From Spirochaetales bacterium (GTDB taxonomy: Bacteria > Spirochaetota > Spirochaetia > JAFGDJ01), in assembly GCA_016932135.1 (NCBI GenBank), contig JAFGDJ010000212.1, positions 1 through 52,612 on the forward strand: a DNA stretch of 52,612 nt. Direction: 5' to 3'. Positions 6,801 to 17,897 of the stretch are shown piece by piece. A program made the position numbers and the translations under genes. The notes beneath the pieces are model-generated. The model was not told the origin of the DNA. It saw only the letters and a program-made list of their open reading frames with translations, and did not search any database. How positions within the stretch are numbered: the stretch's first letter is position 1; each line of letters starts with the position of its first letter.

Positions 6801-7615
6801 TCTACCTCGATTTCTTCTTCCGGTATCTCTGGTCTACCTCGCCGGGCAGCGGCTAAGCGGCTTATTTTCTCCAGCACCGGGCCCAGGGGTCCCGAAAGCA
6901 GGTAGAGAAAAGAAAACACCACCACCGCCGACATGGGGCCTAAGATGATAGCCAGGGAAAAGAAAAAAACCGCTGTTATGAGATACCTTAAACCCCGGCG
7001 TTCGGAAACGAACCACTTCCACATGTGAAGGTAGGAAAGCCGGCTGATCATCAGAGCCCCGGCGGCCAGGGCATACAAGGCCATAAAACCGAGAAGCAGG
7101 GGACTCATCCCCTGGCGCCCCGCCAAAACCAGGGTACTGACAATTCCCGCCGCCGCTCCGGGGACCGGAAGCCCCCGAAAAGATGAAGACGAGCCCCCCT
7201 CCAAGGCCATGACATTGTACACCGCCAGCCTCCAGACGGCGCAGCAGAGATAAAACCCCGCCGAAATAGGCAGCAGCACCCGAAGGCCGGGAAAACCCGA
7301 GGCGAGGCCGACGAAACCGAGGATCACCGCCGGAGTCAGCCCGAAGGTGATCACATCGGCCAGGGAATCGAGCTGCAGCCCCGTGCTGCTGGCGGCGTCG
7401 AGCTTCCGGGCGGTAAAACCGTCCAGACCGTCAAACACCACGGCAAAAAGAACAAACCAGCCGGAAAGAACCAATCCCGAAAGAATCTCACCCCGCCAGG
7501 CGGCGAAAAAAAAGATCAGCAGAGCCGTAAACCCGGCCAGGGCATTGGCCAGGGTAAGCAGATTCGGAAGCATCATCATAAACCTATTGTGCTTTTTGCC
7601 GTTCTTTCTCGTCAT
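6791..7615 (-). CDS. pssA: CDP-diacylglycerol--serine O-phosphatidyltransferase
   Basis: Membrane enzyme that makes phosphatidylserine from CDP-diacylglycerol and serine. The CDP-alcohol phosphatidyltransferase signature DG(x)2AR(x)8G(x)3D(x)3D is present with all residues between about 62 and 87 (DGLDGFTAR, then G, D and D). There are roughly eight hydrophobic helices. It follows psd with a 4-nt overlap, so both steps of phosphatidylethanolamine synthesis are coupled. The C-terminal extension after 245 is charged (RRGRPEIPEEEIEVDHV). Confidence 0.92.
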   Translation of the reverse strand: MTRKNGKKHNRFMMMLPNLLTLANALAGFTALLIFFFAAWRGEILSGLVLSGWFVLFAVVFDGLDGFTARKLDAASSTGLQLDSLADVITFGLTPAVILGFVGLASGFPGLRVLLPISAGFYLCCAVWRLAVYNVMALEGGSSSSFRGLPVPGAAAGIVSTLVLAGRQGMSPLLLGFMALYALAAGALMISRLSYLHMWKWFVSERRGLRYLITAVFFFSLAIILGPMSAVVVFSFLYLLSGPLGPVLEKISRLAAARRGRPEIPEEEIEVDHV

Positions 7616-8316
7616 TCCTTCTCCTTTTGTATCACCGCGAGGATCGACTGCCCCGCCTTCACCCGATCCCCCAGGGCAACCCGGAGTTCTTTCAGAAAAC
7701 GCCGGGGTATCAGGAGCTCCGTTCTTGAGCCGAATTTGATCATCCCGTAGGCTTCTCCCCGAATAAGACGGTGCCCCGGAGCCGTATCGCAGACGATCCT
7801 ACGGGCTACAGCACCGGAGATCTGACGGACAGCCAAGGGTATGCCCGGGATAGACCCTTCGGTTCTGCCGTAGAGAGTGCAACTTTCATTCCTGGACGAG
7901 GAAAGGGGATTCCGGGCGTTCAAATGACCGCCCCGGCGGTATTCCAGGTCCTTAATTTCGATAGCCCAGGGAGCCCTGTTGATATGAACATCCCAAATGG
8001 ACAGGAAAATTCCGATTTTGAAGAGCTCTTCCCCTTCAAACCAGGGAAACTCTTCGGGGGAAGGGTTTTCCAAAGCAATAATCTTCCCGTCGGCGGGAGC
8101 CAGAAGGGTATCCTCTCCCTGAGGGCTGGGGCGCGGAGGGTTCCGAAAAAACAAGGATACCGCTCCTCCGGTCAGAAGAACCAGCAGTCCCAGCACGAGC
8201 TTCACCCGGCCGGGAGCTCCGCTGAAGAGAAGCATACAAACTGACAGGGCTAAAAGGGTTATGCAAAGCAGGAGAAGAAGCTCTCGTTTGCCATACTTGG
8301 TATAGTGAAATCCCAT
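7612..8316 (-). CDS. psd: phosphatidylserine decarboxylase (short, archaeal-like type)
   Basis: Converts phosphatidylserine to phosphatidylethanolamine. Two membrane helices lie near 12-32 and 38-56, followed by LLAPADGKI (71-79), FLSIWDVHINRAP (104-116) and the self-cleavage site FGSRTE, where Ser197 should become the pyruvoyl group. The 234-aa length fits the short Psd type. It sits between the small gene at 8322-8555 (5-nt gap) and pssA (4-nt overlap). Confidence 0.92.
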   Translation of the reverse strand: MGFHYTKYGKRELLLLLCITLLALSVCMLLFSGAPGRVKLVLGLLVLLTGGAVSLFFRNPPRPSPQGEDTLLAPADGKIIALENPSPEEFPWFEGEELFKIGIFLSIWDVHINRAPWAIEIKDLEYRRGGHLNARNPLSSSRNESCTLYGRTEGSIPGIPLAVRQISGAVARRIVCDTAPGHRLIRGEAYGMIKFGSRTELLIPRRFLKELRVALGDRVKAGQSILAVIQKEKE

Positions 8317-8321
8317 GGCGT

Positions 8322-8555
8322 TTAAAAGGAAAATTCCTTGCCCACCGCTTTGCCGGCTTTCTTGGTGAAAGAATCTTCCGTCTCTACCAGTTTAGCCCTG
8401 ATGGCGTTGAACATTTTCTTTACATCGTCATCTTGATACTCATAGCTCCGGGTATCGGAACATTTCGAAAGATGATCCAGAGCATCCAGGACCTTCTGTA
8501 CCCGCCGGGCTCCGACTCTTTTAAACCGGGCGGTCTTGACTATATCCTGATCCAT
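8322..8555 (-). CDS. hypothetical small protein upstream of psd, 77 aa
   Basis: A helical, basic protein starting MDQDIVKTARFKRVGARR, with VLDALDHLSKCSDTRSY in the middle and a lysine-rich end (KKAGKAVGKEFSF). No signal peptide or membrane segment is seen. The ATG at 8555 is preferred over upstream in-frame starts because AGGTGG lies 6 nt upstream and the promoter at 8589-8616 gives a leader of about 27 nt. It is first gene of the phosphatidylethanolamine operon. Function unknown. Confidence 0.7.
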   Translation of the reverse strand: MDQDIVKTARFKRVGARRVQKVLDALDHLSKCSDTRSYEYQDDDVKKMFNAIRAKLVETEDSFTKKAGKAVGKEFSF

Positions 8556-8588
8556 AGTTTCCACCTTTCCTTCCATATATTCAAATAA

Positions 8589-8616
8589 AGTATATACCAA
8601 AAAATAGTTGTGTCAA
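8589..8616 (-). promoter_or_regulatory. near-consensus promoter of the psd-pssA operon
   Basis: Minus strand: perfect TTGACA (8616-8611), 16 nt, TATACT (8594-8589). The transcription start should fall near 8582, upstream of the ribosome site of the 77-aa gene. Confidence 0.8.
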
Positions 8617-8652
8617 TATTTACTAAGTATTAACAAATATATTATCATTACT

Positions 8653-9981
8653 ATGTCAAGACATAACGCAAAAAGAGAGGTCCTTGCCTTTTCCATGGAA
8701 GCGCAAAGCACGATTTGTCCCTATCCCCCCCTGCTTTCTCCGTCCTGGCAGGATCGGATGGATCAGCTGACCGGTTCCAGGGAATTGCCGGCGGAATCGG
8801 TGGAAATTCTCTATGAACAAAACAGAGCCTATCAGGTCTGGAAAGAAACCCTTCTGAAAGCAGAAAAGTCGATTCGTCTTTATACCTACTACCTCCGGGC
8901 GAAAGGCCCTGTGGGAAAAGAACTGGTTTCTCTGCTGGAAAAGAAAGCCCGGCAGGGCCTGACGGTCCGGATTATCGCCGCTCGGTATGCCCAGATGGCC
9001 TGCGACCCGCGGGCTGTTCATCGTCTTCGAAAAGCCGGGGCTGAGGTTCTTCTGGTGGGGAATATCTCGCCTCCCTTTTTTGGCTTCAGCCGAAAAAGGA
9101 AGCGGCACCGCCTGGTGGCGCCCCTGCCCGAAGGAATTCATCGAAAAGAACGGCGGACCGCCACGGGCATACTGATCGATTTTTCCCTCCACATTAAAAC
9201 CCTTCTGGTAGACCACACCACGGCCTTAGTCGGTGGAAGAAATATCAACGATAACTATTTTACCTCCTGGGAAGACACTGATCTTTTCATTACCGGTCCC
9301 GTGGCCGCCGAACTGACCAGGCGGTTTGACATTGAATTCAGTCTTTTCAGCGGCGGTGATGGTACGAAGGAAGAGATCCCTGCACCTCGGGAGAGGGAAA
9401 AGCTTCCGGGCCTTCGGTGCATTATTTCCAACCCCTGGGAGCAATCCTACGAAACCCTGGCCGCCCTTATCCACGCGGTAAGGGCAGCTGAAAAGAGTAT
9501 CCACATTGTAACCCAGTACGTCATTCCTCCTCGCGCCCTGCTGGAGGCCCTGGAAGCGGCGGCCCGGCGGGGGGTGGACATCCACATCATCACTAATTCC
9601 CGGGCTTCCGGAAAAGCCGTAGCCGGGGGGCTTTGCTGGTATCTTTCGTCCAACTGGTATGGGGCTTTACTGCGGCAGGGAATCCATATCCATGAATGGA
9701 AGGGTCTGGAAAAACTTACCTATCTGCATACGAAACTGTTCCTGGTGGACCGCCGCTGGCTGGCCATAGGGTCCTTCAATCTTTCGGTCCGCAGCGCCTA
9801 CCTGGAATCGGAGATTCTCTGTGCCCTGTATGAAAATCCCCATATTGAGGAAGCCGGAAACCTTCTGGATGACTATCTCAACCGCGGCAGTACCGAGGTG
9901 ACCCTTGAGGACCTTCGCCGAACATCCCTTTCAACCAGGATCATAACGAAAGCCGCCCTGTTTTTCCGCCTCTACTACTGA
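8653..9981 (+). CDS. cardiolipin synthase-like phospholipase D family protein, 442 aa
   Basis: Two HKD motifs: HIKTLLVD (about 180-187, followed by GGRNINDNYF) and HTKLFLVD (about 359-366, followed by GSFNLSVRS). This pair is the active site of phospholipase D enzymes such as ClsB/ClsC, which make cardiolipin; other PLD-family phosphatidyltransferase roles are possible. There are no obvious membrane helices. The start is uncertain: ATG 8653 (MSRHNAK) lies 7 nt after a TATTAT box, and ATG 8695 (MEAQST) has a distant AGAGG. The position beside psd-pssA fits a phospholipid role. Confidence 0.8.
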   Translation: MSRHNAKREVLAFSMEAQSTICPYPPLLSPSWQDRMDQLTGSRELPAESVEILYEQNRAYQVWKETLLKAEKSIRLYTYYLRAKGPVGKELVSLLEKKARQGLTVRIIAARYAQMACDPRAVHRLRKAGAEVLLVGNISPPFFGFSRKRKRHRLVAPLPEGIHRKERRTATGILIDFSLHIKTLLVDHTTALVGGRNINDNYFTSWEDTDLFITGPVAAELTRRFDIEFSLFSGGDGTKEEIPAPREREKLPGLRCIISNPWEQSYETLAALIHAVRAAEKSIHIVTQYVIPPRALLEALEAAARRGVDIHIITNSRASGKAVAGGLCWYLSSNWYGALLRQGIHIHEWKGLEKLTYLHTKLFLVDRRWLAIGSFNLSVRSAYLESEILCALYENPHIEEAGNLLDDYLNRGSTEVTLEDLRRTSLSTRIITKAALFFRLYY

Positions 9982-10033
9982 TTTCATTCCTTCCCATCCA
10001 CCCCTCCTCCCGGGCTGTACCGGGAAAATCCTT

Positions 10034-10053
10034 TACTTTGGGAAAACAAAGTA
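10034..10053. repeat. inverted repeat upstream of ftsH
   Basis: TACTTTG, six nt, CAAAGTA: perfect 7-bp arms. It overlaps a weak promoter (TTGGGA 10038-10043, 16 nt, TAAATA 10060-10065), so it may be an operator. It does not match the CIRCE element of HrcA. Confidence 0.45.
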
Positions 10054-10065
10054 CTACCTTAAATA

Positions 10066-10082
10066 AGGGGAAAAGCCCCTTG
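10066..10082 (+). promoter_or_regulatory. short hairpin next to the ftsH ribosome site
   Basis: AAGGGG and CCCCTT pair around a short A-rich loop, ending about 8 nt before the ATG and directly abutting the GGAG ribosome site. It could influence translation of ftsH, but the stem is only 6 bp and this is speculative. Confidence 0.35.
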
Positions 10083-10090
10083 GAGATAGC

Positions 10091-12034
10091 ATGAAAGACA
10101 ACGAAGACGACAACAGGCTTCAAGCCAACAAGAAAAAAGACGACGACTGCTGGAATAAAAAGGGCAAGGATTGCGGTCCCCAAAGGAACGACAATCCCTT
10201 CTCGTTTTTTAAAGGCGGTAAATTTAAATTTTCCGCCTGGTATTTTTTTATCGCCCTGCTGATTCTGATGTTCCTCAACACCTTTCTGGCTCAGCAGCGG
10301 ATGGCCTCCACGGTGAGTTTCAGCGAATTCAAACAGCTGGTAAGGGATGGGCAGATCACCCAGGTGCAACTGAGTCCCGATTTCTACTACGGCCGAGGCA
10401 CCTCGGCGGATGGAGAAAGCGGCGGTATCACTTACCGAACCGTGCCGGTGGAGGATCCCGGCTTTATTCCCCTGCTGGACGAGGAAGGGATCAGCTATTC
10501 GGCGGTATCCCAGCGGGGAACCAATATGCTCAGCACCCTCATCTCCTGGATACTCCCCCTGGTGCTGCTGATTTTTGTCTGGCGGCTGATGTTTAAGCGC
10601 ATGGGCAACATGGGTTCCGACGTCATGACCTTCGGAAAGAACCGCTCTCAGATCGTGGCCGAGGGGCAGACCGGCGTAACCTTTGCCGACGTGGCCGGGG
10701 CGGACGAAGCCAAGGAAGAACTGGAAGAAGTGGTGGATTTTCTGAAAAATCCCCGAAAATACACCGTCATCGGCGGTAAGGTTCCCAAGGGAGTCCTCCT
10801 GGTGGGGTCCCCCGGCACGGGGAAGACCCTTCTGGCCAGGGCCGTGGCGGGAAACGCGGGAGTTCCCTTTTTCCGGATGAGCGGCGCCGACTTTGTGGAG
10901 ATGTTCGTCGGTGTGGGTGCCGCCCGGGTACGGGATCTTTTTAAACAGGCCCGGGAAAAGGCCCCCTGTATCGTTTTTATCGACGAGTTGGATGCCATTG
11001 GAAAAAGCCGCCTGCAGGTGGCCGCGGGCAACGATGAACGGGAGCAAACCTTGAATCAGCTCCTGGTGGAGATGGACGGATTCGACGCCACCACGGGGGT
11101 GATTATTCTGGCGGCCACCAACAGACCCGAGGTGCTGGACCCGGCTCTCCTGCGGCCCGGCAGGTTCGACCGGCAGATCGTGGTGGACAAGCCCGACCTG
11201 GAGGGGCGGGAAGCCATTCTGAAGATCCATTCCAAAGACGTAAAGCTGGCCAAAACAGTGAACCTTCGGGAGATCGCCAAGGCGACCCCCGGCTTTGTGG
11301 GGGCCGACCTGGCCAACGTGATCAACGAAGCCGCTCTGCTGGCGGTCCGATCGGGAAGAACCGAGGTGCTCCAGGAGGACCTGCAGGAGGCCATCGAAAA
11401 AGCCGTGGCGGGGCTGAAAAAGAAAAACCGCCTGATCAATCCCAAGGAACGGGAGATTGTGGCCTACCATGAAACAGGTCACGCCCTCACCGCCGCCTTC
11501 ACCGAAGGAGCCGATCCGGTGCAGAAGATCACCATTGTTCCCCGGGGTATCGGGGCCTTGGGCTACACCATGCAGACCCCGGTGGAAGACCGTTACCTCA
11601 TGACGGAGGAAGAACTGCTCGGGAAGATCGACGTTCTTCTCGGCGGCCGGGCGGCGGAAAAAGTGAAGTACGGCAGCATCTCCACCGGCGCGGCCAATGA
11701 CCTCTCCCGGGCTACGGACATCGCCAGAAAGATGGTCACCGATTACGGCATGAGCGACAAGTTTCATAACGTCGCCCTGACAAAACAGGCCAACCCCTTC
11801 TTAGGGGATACCGGGCAGGCCATGATGAGCAGGGAATACTCCGAGGACACTCAGACCTATGTGGACCAGGAGATCGCCCGGATTGTAGCCCAGCGGTACG
11901 ACCGGGTGGTGAAACTCCTGGAATCGAAACAGGACACCCTGGAAGCCGTGGCCCAAAGACTTCTGGAAAAGGAAACCCTGGAAGCCGCGGAATTCGCCTC
12001 CATGACCGGCCTGAAAGAAAAACAGGCTCTTTAA
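10091..12034 (+). CDS. ftsH: ATP-dependent zinc metalloprotease FtsH
   Basis: Membrane-anchored AAA+ protease for quality control of membrane and regulatory proteins. An unusually charged N-terminus (about 40 residues rich in Asp, Asn and Lys) precedes TM1 (about 47-66), a periplasmic domain, and TM2 (about 145-168). The AAA module has Walker A GSPGTGKT (near 238-245) and Walker B FIDELDAI. The zinc site is HETGH (near 460), with the third ligand Asp in [10 protein letters not shown] near 535. Length 647 aa is typical. It is monocistronic, followed by a hairpin shared with ilvY. Confidence 0.96.
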   Translation: MKDNEDDNRLQANKKKDDDCWNKKGKDCGPQRNDNPFSFFKGGKFKFSAWYFFIALLILMFLNTFLAQQRMASTVSFSEFKQLVRDGQITQVQLSPDFYYGRGTSADGESGGITYRTVPVEDPGFIPLLDEEGISYSAVSQRGTNMLSTLISWILPLVLLIFVWRLMFKRMGNMGSDVMTFGKNRSQIVAEGQTGVTFADVAGADEAKEELEEVVDFLKNPRKYTVIGGKVPKGVLLVGSPGTGKTLLARAVAGNAGVPFFRMSGADFVEMFVGVGAARVRDLFKQAREKAPCIVFIDELDAIGKSRLQVAAGNDEREQTLNQLLVEMDGFDATTGVIILAATNRPEVLDPALLRPGRFDRQIVVDKPDLEGREAILKIHSKDVKLAKTVNLREIAKATPGFVGADLANVINEAALLAVRSGRTEVLQEDLQEAIEKAVAGLKKKNRLINPKEREIVAYHETGHALTAAFTEGADPVQKITIVPRGIGALGYTMQTPVEDRYLMTEEELLGKIDVLLGGRAAEKVKYGSISTGAANDLSRATDIARKMVTDYGMSDKFHNVALTKQANPFLGDTGQAMMSREYSEDTQTYVDQEIARIVAQRYDRVVKLLESKQDTLEAVAQRLLEKETLEAAEFASMTGLKEKQAL

Positions 12035-12045
12035 AAACAGACACT

Positions 12046-12089
12046 CCTCCTGTTCCTCCCGGCGGATGCTTCTTTCGGGAGGCAGGAGG
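12046..12089. terminator. bidirectional hairpin between ftsH and ilvY
   Basis: CCTCCTG-TT-CCTCCCG (12046-12061) pairs with CGGGAGG-CAGGAGG (12076-12089), 14 bp with a two-base bulge. A short T-rich tract follows to the right (TTACCTTT) and a run of T follows to the left on the other strand (GTTTTT). It fits a terminator for both convergent genes. Confidence 0.7.
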
Positions 12090-12095
12090 TTACCT

Positions 12096-14539
<2,444 letters not shown>

Positions 14540-14550
14540 AACTCACCTTG

Positions 14551-14580
14551 CCCGGAGAGACCGGAAGCGGTTTCTCCGGG
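14551..14580. terminator. long hairpin between ilvC and the leftward gene
   Basis: A 13-bp stem (14551-14563 with 14568-14580, one G-U pair) closes on a GAAG loop. It lies between two convergent genes, 11 nt after the ilvC stop and 2 nt before the stop of the next gene. No strong T run follows, so termination efficiency is uncertain. Confidence 0.65.
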
Positions 14581-14582
14581 TA

Positions 14583-15731
14583 TCAATAAACCGATTTCTT
14601 CCAGTCCCCTTCTCGGGGATTCGGAAGAGCCTGGGTTTCGATAAACTCCGTAAGGTCGATCTCCCGGTACAGCATGGTAACCTCATGCACCAAGGCCGGC
14701 AGCCTGGTCCAGTCGGGGGAAGCCGGGGCATACAGTCCCAGATAATCCATAAAGCGCCAGGAATCGCCGTCCCGATACACCACCGCCCCCTCCGCTTCGG
14801 TCAGACCGTCCAGGGAAGCTACGGCTAAGAACCGGACCTCCCTGTCCAGCCTTCGGAGTATGTCATAGAGGAAAAAAGCCATATCGAAACTGTCCCCCCG
14901 CATGGTGCGGATAAAATATTCCGGCAACTGGAGCTGTTCCCCCGGCGGGTTAAGTTGAAAGGAAGCAGCCGCCAGTTTATACAGGTTCTCCTCAGAATCT
15001 CCTTCCATTTCTTCCAGCTTCATCAGGAAAAGATTGATATCATCCTCATGGGCTGCCAGGGGGCGATACTGCATACCCAGGGGCTTCTTATAGTTTTGTT
15101 CCAGCACCAGGTAGCCGATATTCCCCAGCAGGTCGTAGCCGTCCCGGATTCCCAGGAGATGCTGAAAGGGTTCCCCCAGGACGGTCGCCGCCAAAAGGGC
15201 TTCGCCGAAATCTACCCGGTTTTTTTCCGGTTCCAGGACATTCTCCGCCTGGTGAATGCGCACCACGTAATTATCGGAATAATGAGCCTTGACCTCCGCC
15301 GCCGCGTCCTGCCGGGCGGGGTATATAAGGTCGATTACATCATAGACAGGGTCACCCGGCTTTTCCAGGGAAAAGGTAAAACGAAGATCCGGCGGAAGGT
15401 AATGGAGGGAGAAGAGATCTCGGCCGTTTTTTCTGTACCGGGTCAAAGTAACGCCGTCCCGGGACCACCGGCCGCCTTCTTCCACCAGGTTGAGCAGGTC
15501 GTCCCGGATTCCCTTGGCCACGGTGACCGCGGTGAGGATTCCATCTCCGGAAACATCCAGGCTTTCGGAAGCATGAAAATCCTCCAGGGAAAACCACAGT
15601 ACCCCTCTTCGGTCCCGGGCGGCTCCGTAGAGGGTTTCCTCGTAGGCTGAGTAGATACCTATAACCGGCTCGCCAAAAAGCCGGGGATACAGGAGGAGGA
15701 AAAGAGAAACCAGAAGAGTGGCTCTTTTCAT
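14583..15731 (-). CDS. periplasmic protein with degenerate transglutaminase-like region, 382 aa
   Basis: A signal peptide (MKRATLLVSLFLLLYPRLFG) ends near residue 20 without a lipobox Cys, so the protein is probably periplasmic. Most of it is unrecognised. Near 295-360, RGDSFDMAFFLYDILRRL, REVRFLAVASL and a later DSWRFMDYLG resemble the Cys-His-Asp core of transglutaminase-like proteins, but the position of the Cys is Ser and no His is seen, so it would be a pseudoenzyme. This is an inference. The ATG at 15731 is chosen because AGGAGGG lies about 12 nt upstream and the signal peptide begins there. Confidence 0.6.
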   Translation of the reverse strand: MKRATLLVSLFLLLYPRLFGEPVIGIYSAYEETLYGAARDRRGVLWFSLEDFHASESLDVSGDGILTAVTVAKGIRDDLLNLVEEGGRWSRDGVTLTRYRKNGRDLFSLHYLPPDLRFTFSLEKPGDPVYDVIDLIYPARQDAAAEVKAHYSDNYVVRIHQAENVLEPEKNRVDFGEALLAATVLGEPFQHLLGIRDGYDLLGNIGYLVLEQNYKKPLGMQYRPLAAHEDDINLFLMKLEEMEGDSEENLYKLAAASFQLNPPGEQLQLPEYFIRTMRGDSFDMAFFLYDILRRLDREVRFLAVASLDGLTEAEGAVVYRDGDSWRFMDYLGLYAPASPDWTRLPALVHEVTMLYREIDLTEFIETQALPNPREGDWKKSVY

Positions 15732-15760
15732 ATTTCCAGGACCCTCCTTCATTTTTTTCA

Positions 15761-15789
15761 AGGATATGCTCTTTCAGCGGGAAGTTCAA
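15761..15789 (-). promoter_or_regulatory. promoter of the pseudo-transglutaminase-like gene
   Basis: Minus strand: TTGAAC (15789-15784), 17 nt, TATCCT (15766-15761). The start codon is about 30 nt downstream. Confidence 0.6.
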
Positions 15790-15801
15790 CCGGAAAAGTC
15801 C

Positions 15802-15830
15802 TTGATGGCGGGCACAAGGGGTTATATAGT
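15802..15830 (+). promoter_or_regulatory. promoter of the 605-aa glycosyltransferase gene
   Basis: TTGATG (15802-15807), 17 nt, TATAGT (15825-15830), followed by AAGGAGG and the ATG at 15867. It is divergent from the promoter at 15761-15789. Confidence 0.65.
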
Positions 15831-15866
15831 GGAATACCTTAATTCGGAAAGTGTAAGGAGGCGAAG

Positions 15867-17684
15867 ATGCCCCGAGACCTATCACCGGCCTTTCGGCTTT
15901 TTCAGAAAACCATCGCCCTGGCCGCGGGCCTGGACGGAGAAACCCCGGCCTTGTCGGGAATTACGCCCCCTTCCGATGCCGGCGGAAAGGCCCATGATAT
16001 TATGGAGCTGCTGAAAGCCCTGGCCGCCGGCAGGGAATACCCCTTCTCTTTCGATCAAGCCCTGATGAAGGAATCCTGTAACACCGCCGTAAAAACCTTT
16101 ACGGATTATTACTCCCGGAAATCCACGGACGCTGAGGAGAAACTGAATCTCCTTGAGAGGGCTGCGGAGCCGGAAGAAAAAGCCCGCCTGGTAGCGGAGA
16201 TCTGGGCACCCGAGCTGGCCGTGGCGGACGAGGAGATCCTTCCCCGGTGGCGGTTGAAAGACTGCGTTCCTCATCCCGTCCCCGTAAGGCCCACGGAAGT
16301 GGTTCTTCAACTGAATGCCCTCTATACCCTGCCGGAAGAATCCTGCCATGACCCGCGGAGGAAGACTCTTCCCGACGATCCCGGCCCTCCGGCGGCCCAT
16401 TACGATCACCCCGTCCATCTGTATGAAACCGGCCACCACGAACTCATCACCTGCCTGAAGGAACTGGATAGGGATCTGGCTTTTGAAAAGGAACAGGGAG
16501 TGTTTCCCCGGGACTACCGCCTTCCGGTGCTGGTTTCCCTTTCCGTTACCCACCCGGTACTGGATCAGGCGGTAGAAACCTGGGTTCGGGATCTCCTGCG
16601 AAAAGGGGACTACCGGCACATGGAGATTCTCCTGTTGACGGAAAGAGCCTGCCGCAAGATCGACGGTGAACTTTTTCAAGGGGAAGCTCCCTTTTTCACC
16701 GTCCTGGGGGCTTATGGAGCCCATTTCAACGCTTTGAAATACGCCCAGTTGCTGCTGGAACCGTCCAGGGGTATCCGCGGGGGATTTAAACTGGATACCG
16801 ATGAGGGGATCCATTCGCGGGACCTCTTTGAAGCCACGGGAAAGACCTGGTTCCAGACCCTCTGCCATCCTTACTGGGGAGGCCGCGGCCGGGACTGGCA
16901 GAACCGGGAGGTTCTGCTGGGGGTCAATGAAGGCGAATATGTCAATGAAAAGGATGTCCGGGAATTCGGCTATGCCGGAGCCTTACGGAAACCCGATGTC
17001 CTGCCGCCGAAGAGCTGCCTGGGGTCGGAGATCTTCTTTCTCAAGGGGATGGCTCACGGCCGGACAACGGGGCTGTATAATCGATTCGATCGTCTCGATG
17101 ATCTGATATCCCACCCGGTGGTTAAAGGCGGGGGGTACGGTATCACCAACGAGGCCCTGCGGCTGGCCGCACCCTTTACCCTCTCGGTGGTCGGGCGGGC
17201 GGAGGATCAGCAGTTTTATTTCTCCGGTTTACCCGGGGGAATACGGGGGATCTTTCATCCGAACCTGAGAATCGTCCACTACAAGGATAGGGTTGGAAAG
17301 AGCGAGAAAAAAACTGAATTGACCCGGTTCGCCGGTGATATGTTCCGCCTGGTTCTCTTCAGCCACCTGGTGGAAATTCTGGATGTGAAGGAAGATATCG
17401 ATCCCATGCCGGGTATTTTTGCCTCGCCCCTGGCAGGGGCTCAGAGTTTCTTTCATACCCTGATGAAAACCTATTCCCTGTCCGCCGCCGGCAAAGAGGA
17501 TGAAGCCCTTTATCTTCTGGAAGAGGTTCTTCAGACCTTACAAACCTTACGCCGGGATATCGCAAACGGTTCCATTAAAAACCTTTTTTTCCGGGAAAGG
17601 GAGCAGTGGTGTTTTTTTATCAAGAGGGTGTCGGACTTGAAAAAGGAAAACCTTCAGAGGATATTATCCGACCTTCGGGTATAG
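15867..17684 (+). CDS. putative glycosyltransferase with GT-A-like fold, 605 aa
   Basis: No close family recognised. Residues about 215-330 have GT-A features: LPVLVSLSVTHPVLDQAV, then HFNALKYAQLLLEPSRG and GGFKLDTDEG, where DTD near 310-312 is a candidate metal-binding DxD. A second motif, GRAEDQQFYFSG (about 443-454), and the following HPNLRIVHYKD resemble the ED and acceptor part of GT2-like enzymes. The N-terminal 200 residues and the C-terminal helical part (about 490-605) are unknown. AAGGAGG precedes the ATG. Soluble, so the acceptor may be cytoplasmic (sugar, glycerate or protein). Moderate confidence in fold, none in substrate. Confidence 0.55.
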   Translation: MPRDLSPAFRLFQKTIALAAGLDGETPALSGITPPSDAGGKAHDIMELLKALAAGREYPFSFDQALMKESCNTAVKTFTDYYSRKSTDAEEKLNLLERAAEPEEKARLVAEIWAPELAVADEEILPRWRLKDCVPHPVPVRPTEVVLQLNALYTLPEESCHDPRRKTLPDDPGPPAAHYDHPVHLYETGHHELITCLKELDRDLAFEKEQGVFPRDYRLPVLVSLSVTHPVLDQAVETWVRDLLRKGDYRHMEILLLTERACRKIDGELFQGEAPFFTVLGAYGAHFNALKYAQLLLEPSRGIRGGFKLDTDEGIHSRDLFEATGKTWFQTLCHPYWGGRGRDWQNREVLLGVNEGEYVNEKDVREFGYAGALRKPDVLPPKSCLGSEIFFLKGMAHGRTTGLYNRFDRLDDLISHPVVKGGGYGITNEALRLAAPFTLSVVGRAEDQQFYFSGLPGGIRGIFHPNLRIVHYKDRVGKSEKKTELTRFAGDMFRLVLFSHLVEILDVKEDIDPMPGIFASPLAGAQSFFHTLMKTYSLSAAGKEDEALYLLEEVLQTLQTLRRDIANGSIKNLFFREREQWCFFIKRVSDLKKENLQRILSDLRV

Positions 17685-17690
17685 ACCGGT

Positions 17691-17897
17691 TCAGTCCTGA
17701 TCCCGGAACTCGGGCCGCCGGGGCATCAGAAGCCAGGCAATAAGATACGCCAGCACACCGGAACCGAAGATAATCGCCGCGATAACCCACAGAACCCGGA
17801 TTAGGGTTGAATCAACCTTTAAATATTCCGCCAGGCCGCCGCAAACCCCCGCGATTTTTTTGTCTTCCTCGGACAGATAGAGTTTCTTCTCAGCCAT
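17691..17897 (-). CDS. PspC-domain protein, 68 aa
   Basis: A PspC domain: KLYLSEEDKKIAGVCGGLAEY then a membrane helix (about 33-58, ending AYLIAWLLMP). PspC proteins sit in the inner membrane and take part in envelope stress responses. It overlaps the LiaF-like gene by 8 nt, a common PspC/LiaF pairing. It is convergent with the glycosyltransferase gene, with 6 nt between stops. Start at the ATG at 17897, preceded by AAGGAG. Confidence 0.85.
   Translation of the reverse strand: MAEKKLYLSEEDKKIAGVCGGLAEYLKVDSTLIRVLWVIAAIIFGSGVLAYLIAWLLMPRRPEFRDQD

Noticed and set aside
9941-11767. A 608-codon open frame on the minus strand opposite ftsH
   Set aside because: It lies wholly against the conserved FtsH gene, has low-complexity His/Gly/Pro-rich composition and no recognisable domain; it results from the GC-rich codon bias of the real gene.
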